Shown: in pieces, positions 14,219 through 16,449 of the stretch | Numbering within the stretch: the first letter of the stretch is position 1 | Layout: each line of letters begins with the position of its first letter | Origin: DAOUFU01 sp034429275 | GTDB lineage: Bacteria > Chloroflexota > Anaerolineae > Aggregatilineales > Aggregatilineaceae | Assembly (NCBI GenBank): GCA_034429275.1 | Contig: DAOUFU010000110.1 | Location: 1 to 16,449 of the forward strand | DNA length: 16,449 nucleotides | Direction: 5' to 3' | Position numbers and translations under genes: made by a program | Notes under the pieces: model-generated | The model's input: only the letters and a program-made list of their open reading frames with translations | Databases searched by the model: none | Told to the model about the DNA's origin: nothing

Positions 14219-15481
14219 ATGGAGTATTTTCAGATGAACGTGTTGGATTCCTTTTCTCACTCGCTTGAGCAGTTACAGAATCTTCCGCGCGGAGTTACGC
14301 TGGCGATCCTCCATCCCGACTTCCACGGCCAGCACAGGCTGTTCACTTCCTTCCTCAAATCATCGAAGACGCCCCTGATTTTTGCAGCGGTCTCCACCCC
14401 TGGCACCTCGCTCGATGATCTGTTGAGCCTGCTCGAAGATGCAGTGCGTCAGCAGTACGATGCCGACCTGCCCACCCTACCCCGCAGCCCTGCGGGCGCG
14501 GCAGCAGCGCTCGCCGCCTCATTGAATGCCAAAAGCGGCGTCACCTTGATCCTCGATGCCTTCGCCCTGGCCAACCACGAGGAATGCGCCCCGTTCGTGG
14601 TCGCGCTCGCCTCTGCGCTGAACAAACAGGGCCGCATCGTGCTCGGTGGACGCGAACTCCCCATGTCCATCCTGGAACACCCCGATCTCACCGGCAAGGT
14701 GGCGCTCGTCCCCGTCAATCCCGATAACATGATGCTCGACTATGCCCGCCCCGATGGCAAAACCGTGCTCGAAGTCCGCGCGCTGGGGCCGGGTCGCGTG
14801 CTCATCAACGGGCGGCTGGTCGATCACTGGGATGGCGTCCTGCCGCGCACCCTGTTCTTTTATTTTGTCGATCGCGGCATGACCACCCGTGATGAGATTT
14901 TCCGCACCTTCTGGCCCACGCTCAGCACGCGCGAGGCAACCAACGTCTTCCACGTGACCAAACGCAAAATCAGCGAGATTCTCGGCACCGATCTCACCGT
15001 CTACTGGTCAGGTTTCTACCGCATCGCGCCGGAAATTGAGCTTCACTACGACGTGGTCAAGTTCGCCGAGGCCGTCCAGAATGCCGCCGTTGCCCCCAGC
15101 GACGAAGCCGCCGTTCTGCTGCAAAATGCCATCGCCCTCTATCACGGTCCCTTCCTCAGCACCCTGGATGCCGAGTGGGCCGTCAACCGCCGCGTCGAGA
15201 TGGCCACCACCTACGCCGAAGCGCTTTCCGGCCTGGCCCGCCTCTACAAAAATGGTGGATCCAGCCTCAACGCCCTGGGCTATTTCCTGCGGGCTGCGGC
15301 AGCCAGCCCCCAGCGCGAGGACCTCGCCCGCGCCATCATGGAACTGTTCGACCAGTTGGGCCGCCCCGCCGATGCCCTCGACACCTACGCCCGCCTGGAA
15401 GCCGAGTTGAAGGCTAATTTGGGCGTCTCGCCCGGCCCTCAGACTGCGGAACTGGCCAAAGCCATTCGCGCCCATCTCTAA
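14219..15481 (+). CDS. BTAD/winged-helix transcriptional regulator with degenerate STAND-like ATPase domain
   Basis: AAGGTGAG at 14203-14210 lies eight nt before the ATG. The 420-residue product has three parts. Residues about 20-170 resemble the nucleotide-binding part of STAND/MalT-like regulators, with a Walker-B-like TLILD (109-113) and GGRELP (143-148), but the P-loop position (about 31-40, HPDFHGQHR) has no GxxxxGK. Residues about 184-270 are an OmpR-type winged helix, with recognition region around TRDEIFRTFWP to VTKRKISEILG. Residues about 277-415 are a TPR-like bacterial transcriptional activation domain (BTAD) of the SARP/AfsR type. It probably binds DNA as a regulator whose input domain senses without ATP hydrolysis. 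The DNA target is unknown. It is monocistronic, ending at a strong hairpin. Confidence 0.82.
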   Translation: MEYFQMNVLDSFSHSLEQLQNLPRGVTLAILHPDFHGQHRLFTSFLKSSKTPLIFAAVSTPGTSLDDLLSLLEDAVRQQYDADLPTLPRSPAGAAAALAASLNAKSGVTLILDAFALANHEECAPFVVALASALNKQGRIVLGGRELPMSILEHPDLTGKVALVPVNPDNMMLDYARPDGKTVLEVRALGPGRVLINGRLVDHWDGVLPRTLFFYFVDRGMTTRDEIFRTFWPTLSTREATNVFHVTKRKISEILGTDLTVYWSGFYRIAPEIELHYDVVKFAEAVQNAAVAPSDEAAVLLQNAIALYHGPFLSTLDAEWAVNRRVEMATTYAEALSGLARLYKNGGSSLNALGYFLRAAAASPQREDLARAIMELFDQLGRPADALDTYARLEAELKANLGVSPGPQTAELAKAIRAHL

Positions 15482-15491
15482 TCATCACACA

Positions 15492-15521
15492 ACAGGGCCG
15501 AGTCATCCTGCTCGGCCCTGT
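15492..15521 (+). terminator. Intrinsic terminator after the BTAD regulator gene
   Basis: An 11-bp perfect stem (ACAGGGCCGAG at 15492-15502 with CTCGGCCCTGT at 15511-15521) has an 8-nt loop, ten nt after the stop codon, and is followed by CTATT. It may also act on the convergent minus-strand transcript. Confidence 0.7.
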
Positions 15522-15537
15522 CTATTCATCCACCAGC

Positions 15538-15558
15538 GGTCAGGCTGTCAGCCTGGCC
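15538..15558 (-). terminator. Hairpin after the minus-strand acidic-protein gene
   Basis: GGTCAGGCT at 15538-15546 pairs with AGCCTGGCC at 15550-15558 (nine pairs, one G-U) around a 3-nt loop, 20 nt past the minus-strand stop codon. No T tract follows on that strand, so it may work together with the neighbouring terminator hairpin. Confidence 0.35.
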
Positions 15559-15578
15559 GTCGCATTTTGAGGGCAGAA

Positions 15579-15938
15579 TCACACCCCCGTATCCATCACA
15601 TCATCCAACCCTTCGGTCGGGTCAAATGGCTCGATGCGCCACCACGCGACATTGATCACATCGTCGCGGTCCAGGCCGCTTTCGTCTTCCAGCGCGCACA
15701 CCTTTTCCTCGATCTCTTCCAGCAGTCGCATCCACAGCATGATCTGCTCACGCGGCTCCATGTCCGTCACCGTCACGATATCCCCGTACAGCGATACTGT
15801 CGGCATTTCCATCGCCATCTCGCCGCCCGGTTCCCACGACGCCGATATTTCCGCGATGGCCGAGACCCTCCGCTGCTGCTGCTTGCCCATTGCCCCTACC
15901 TCGCCGCCTACCTGTCGTCCTTTTTTTCGCCTGCTCAT
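15579..15938 (-). CDS. Hypothetical acidic protein
   Basis: I do not recognise this 119-residue protein. The first 25 residues are basic (RRKKGRQ at 3-9, KQQQRR at 19-24) and the rest is strongly acidic. A helical stretch at about 62-87 (EQIMLWMRLLEEIEEKV) could be a short coiled coil, followed by DRDDVINVAWWRIEPFDP. There is no signal peptide or membrane segment, so it is probably cytosolic. The start at 15938 overlaps the stop of the preceding small membrane protein gene as ATGA (15935-15938), which supports translational coupling. An internal ATG at 15890 has GAGG eight nt upstream and is an alternative start giving 103 residues. The two proteins may work together, but the function is unknown. 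Confidence 0.6.
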   Translation of the reverse strand: MSRRKKGRQVGGEVGAMGKQQQRRVSAIAEISASWEPGGEMAMEMPTVSLYGDIVTVTDMEPREQIMLWMRLLEEIEEKVCALEDESGLDRDDVINVAWWRIEPFDPTEGLDDVMDTGV

Positions 15939-16168
15939 ATCAACCGGGCCACCGATAGCACGATATTAAACACCCCGATCACGATGCCGAACCACCCGAA
16001 GCGGCGGCTCTGCTGGGGCCAGCCCGGTGACTGCCGCCCGCCGATCATGTCCAATCGAATTCCCGTCCGGCCATTGATCCGCCAGCTCAGTTCCGGGTTG
16101 ATCACACCGATCATCCCCCAGATCACCAGCCCAATCCCTGCCACCAGGAAAAACAGATCGATTGCCAT
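15935..16168 (-). CDS. Small membrane protein, possibly DUF6199-like
   Basis: The start at 16168 gives 77 residues with two hydrophobic segments (about 4-24 and 58-76) around a polar middle containing NPELSW and a WPQQSRRFGW stretch. AGGCGG lies just upstream. An in-frame ATG at 16201 would add 11 residues but abuts the T tract of a hairpin and has no ribosome-binding site. The two-helix layout with a central W/P-rich segment recalls the DUF6199 type of small membrane protein; this is from memory and weak. It is the first gene of a minus-strand pair and its stop codon overlaps the next start by four nt. The function is unknown. Confidence 0.6.
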   Translation of the reverse strand: MAIDLFFLVAGIGLVIWGMIGVINPELSWRINGRTGIRLDMIGGRQSPGWPQQSRRFGWFGIVIGVFNIVLSVARLI

Positions 16169-16202
16169 GATGCCGCCTGCCGGCTGCGTCGCCCATCTCA
16201 CT

Positions 16203-16226
16203 AAAAAGGCCCGCCGCGCGGCGGGC
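16203..16226 (-). terminator. Terminator-like hairpin in the leader of the minus-strand operon
   Basis: The perfect palindrome GCCCGCCGCGCGGCGGGC (16209-16226) is followed on the minus strand by CTTTTT (16208-16203), a classic intrinsic terminator shape. It lies between the promoter at 16240-16269 and the first gene, so it would act inside the leader. Its plus-strand reading has TGGTGCGTTTT downstream but no plus-strand gene ends nearby. Confidence 0.7.
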
Positions 16227-16239
16227 TGGTGCGTTTTCT

Positions 16240-16269
16240 AGCATACAGAACTTCGCGCGCCCCTGTCAA
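16240..16269 (-). promoter_or_regulatory. Promoter of the minus-strand small-membrane-protein operon
   Basis: On the minus strand a perfect TTGACA (16269-16264) is followed after 18 nt by TATGCT (16245-16240). Transcription would start near 16233, seven nt before the leader hairpin. Confidence 0.6.
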
Positions 16270-16289
16270 TAGGACTGGGTCCACGGGGC

Positions 16290-16334
16290 GTGCAAAACCT
16301 GACAGCGCGTTTTCCGGGAAACACCGGCCTCACC
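16290..16334 (-). repeat. Promoter-upstream repeat, copy C
   Basis: Read on the minus strand this shares GGTGAGGCCGG, AAAAC and CGCTGTCAGGTTTTGCAC with 8733-8778. The TTTTGCA end lies 21 nt upstream of the minus-strand TTGACA at 16269. Its outer end overlaps the left arm of the palindromic element at 16326-16439. Confidence 0.7.
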
Positions 16335-16439
16335 CCAAACCTCGCCGCTCCCTGCGGGTTCGGCTCGGTTTTGCCCCTCTCCAAAAAAAGTTTTGGAGAG
16401 GGGCGGCGCGGCCCGTTCCTGGCCGTGCGGGGTGAGGCC
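16326..16439. repeat. Palindromic intergenic element (MITE- or REP-like)
   Basis: Outer arms GGCCTCACCCC (16326-16336) and GGGGTGAGGCC (16429-16439) are perfect inverted repeats. Inside, GCCCCTCTCCAAAA (16373-16386) pairs perfectly with TTTTGGAGAGGGGC (16391-16404) around an AAAG loop. The element has no reading frame of interest. Elements with CTCACCCC ends and CCCCTCTCC cores recur in some GC-rich genomes including Chloroflexota, by memory; only one copy is in this window. Confidence 0.75.
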
Positions 16440-16449
16440 AGATCGCCCG

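Noticed and set aside
15567..16241. Plus-strand 224-codon open frame
   Set aside because: Its translation is rich in His, Arg and Pro without domain features. The opposite strand has a signal-consistent membrane protein and an ATGA-coupled gene over the same bases.
1..16449. CRISPR array, tRNA, rRNA, transposase or phage genes
   Set aside because: I saw no regularly spaced direct repeats, cloverleaf-like sequence, rRNA block, transposase or integrase motif in either strand.

Overview
The window is GC-rich, with compact genes, strong sigma-70-like promoters (TTGACA/TATAAT type) and GC-rich hairpin terminators. The gene content points to a member of the Chloroflexota, probably class Anaerolineae. 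The clues are a TolB-like PD40 protein and an M23 peptidase with Pro/Thr-rich linkers, a VKOR-type instead of DsbB-type disulfide partner, a BTAD regulator with a degenerate STAND-like domain, and CTCACCCC...GGGGTGAG palindromes. This placement is inference from family content; there is no rRNA or other phylogenetic marker apart from RecA and Rel.

Left part (1-6111, all +): three envelope or exported proteins. First a membrane-anchored PD40 beta-propeller protein with a conserved but unnamed C-terminal domain, then a membrane-anchored M23 metallopeptidase 45 nt downstream (probable operon), then a separately promoted secreted protein made of alternating PPC and YfaP-like (DUF2135-like) modules.

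Middle part (6112-9625, all +): recA under a near-consensus promoter carrying a candidate LexA operator, a membrane-tethered DsbA-like thiol oxidoreductase, and a two-domain S1 RNA-binding protein. Each has its own promoter, and hairpins separate the units.

Right-middle (9717-13980): a minus-strand operon of a truncated RelA/SpoT paralogue followed by VKOR. The paralogue has a decayed HD hydrolase, a retained synthetase core and no TGS/ZFD/ACT tail. It is divergent from a complete bifunctional Rel on the plus strand. Rel probably makes and degrades (p)ppGpp; the paralogue looks like a synthetase-only or regulatory partner. VKOR is the likely re-oxidant of the DsbA-like protein encoded 1.1 kb away.

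Right end (14219-16449): a BTAD/winged-helix regulator on +, then a convergent two-gene minus-strand unit (small membrane protein plus an unknown acidic protein, ATGA overlap). That unit's promoter is followed at once by a terminator-like hairpin. The window ends in a 114-nt palindromic intergenic element.

The least expected pattern is a short repeat (core CGCTGTCAGGTTTTGCAC) found three times. Each copy has the same orientation relative to transcription and lies 21-24 nt upstream of a TTGAC -35 box: before recA, before the S1 gene and before the right-end minus-strand operon.
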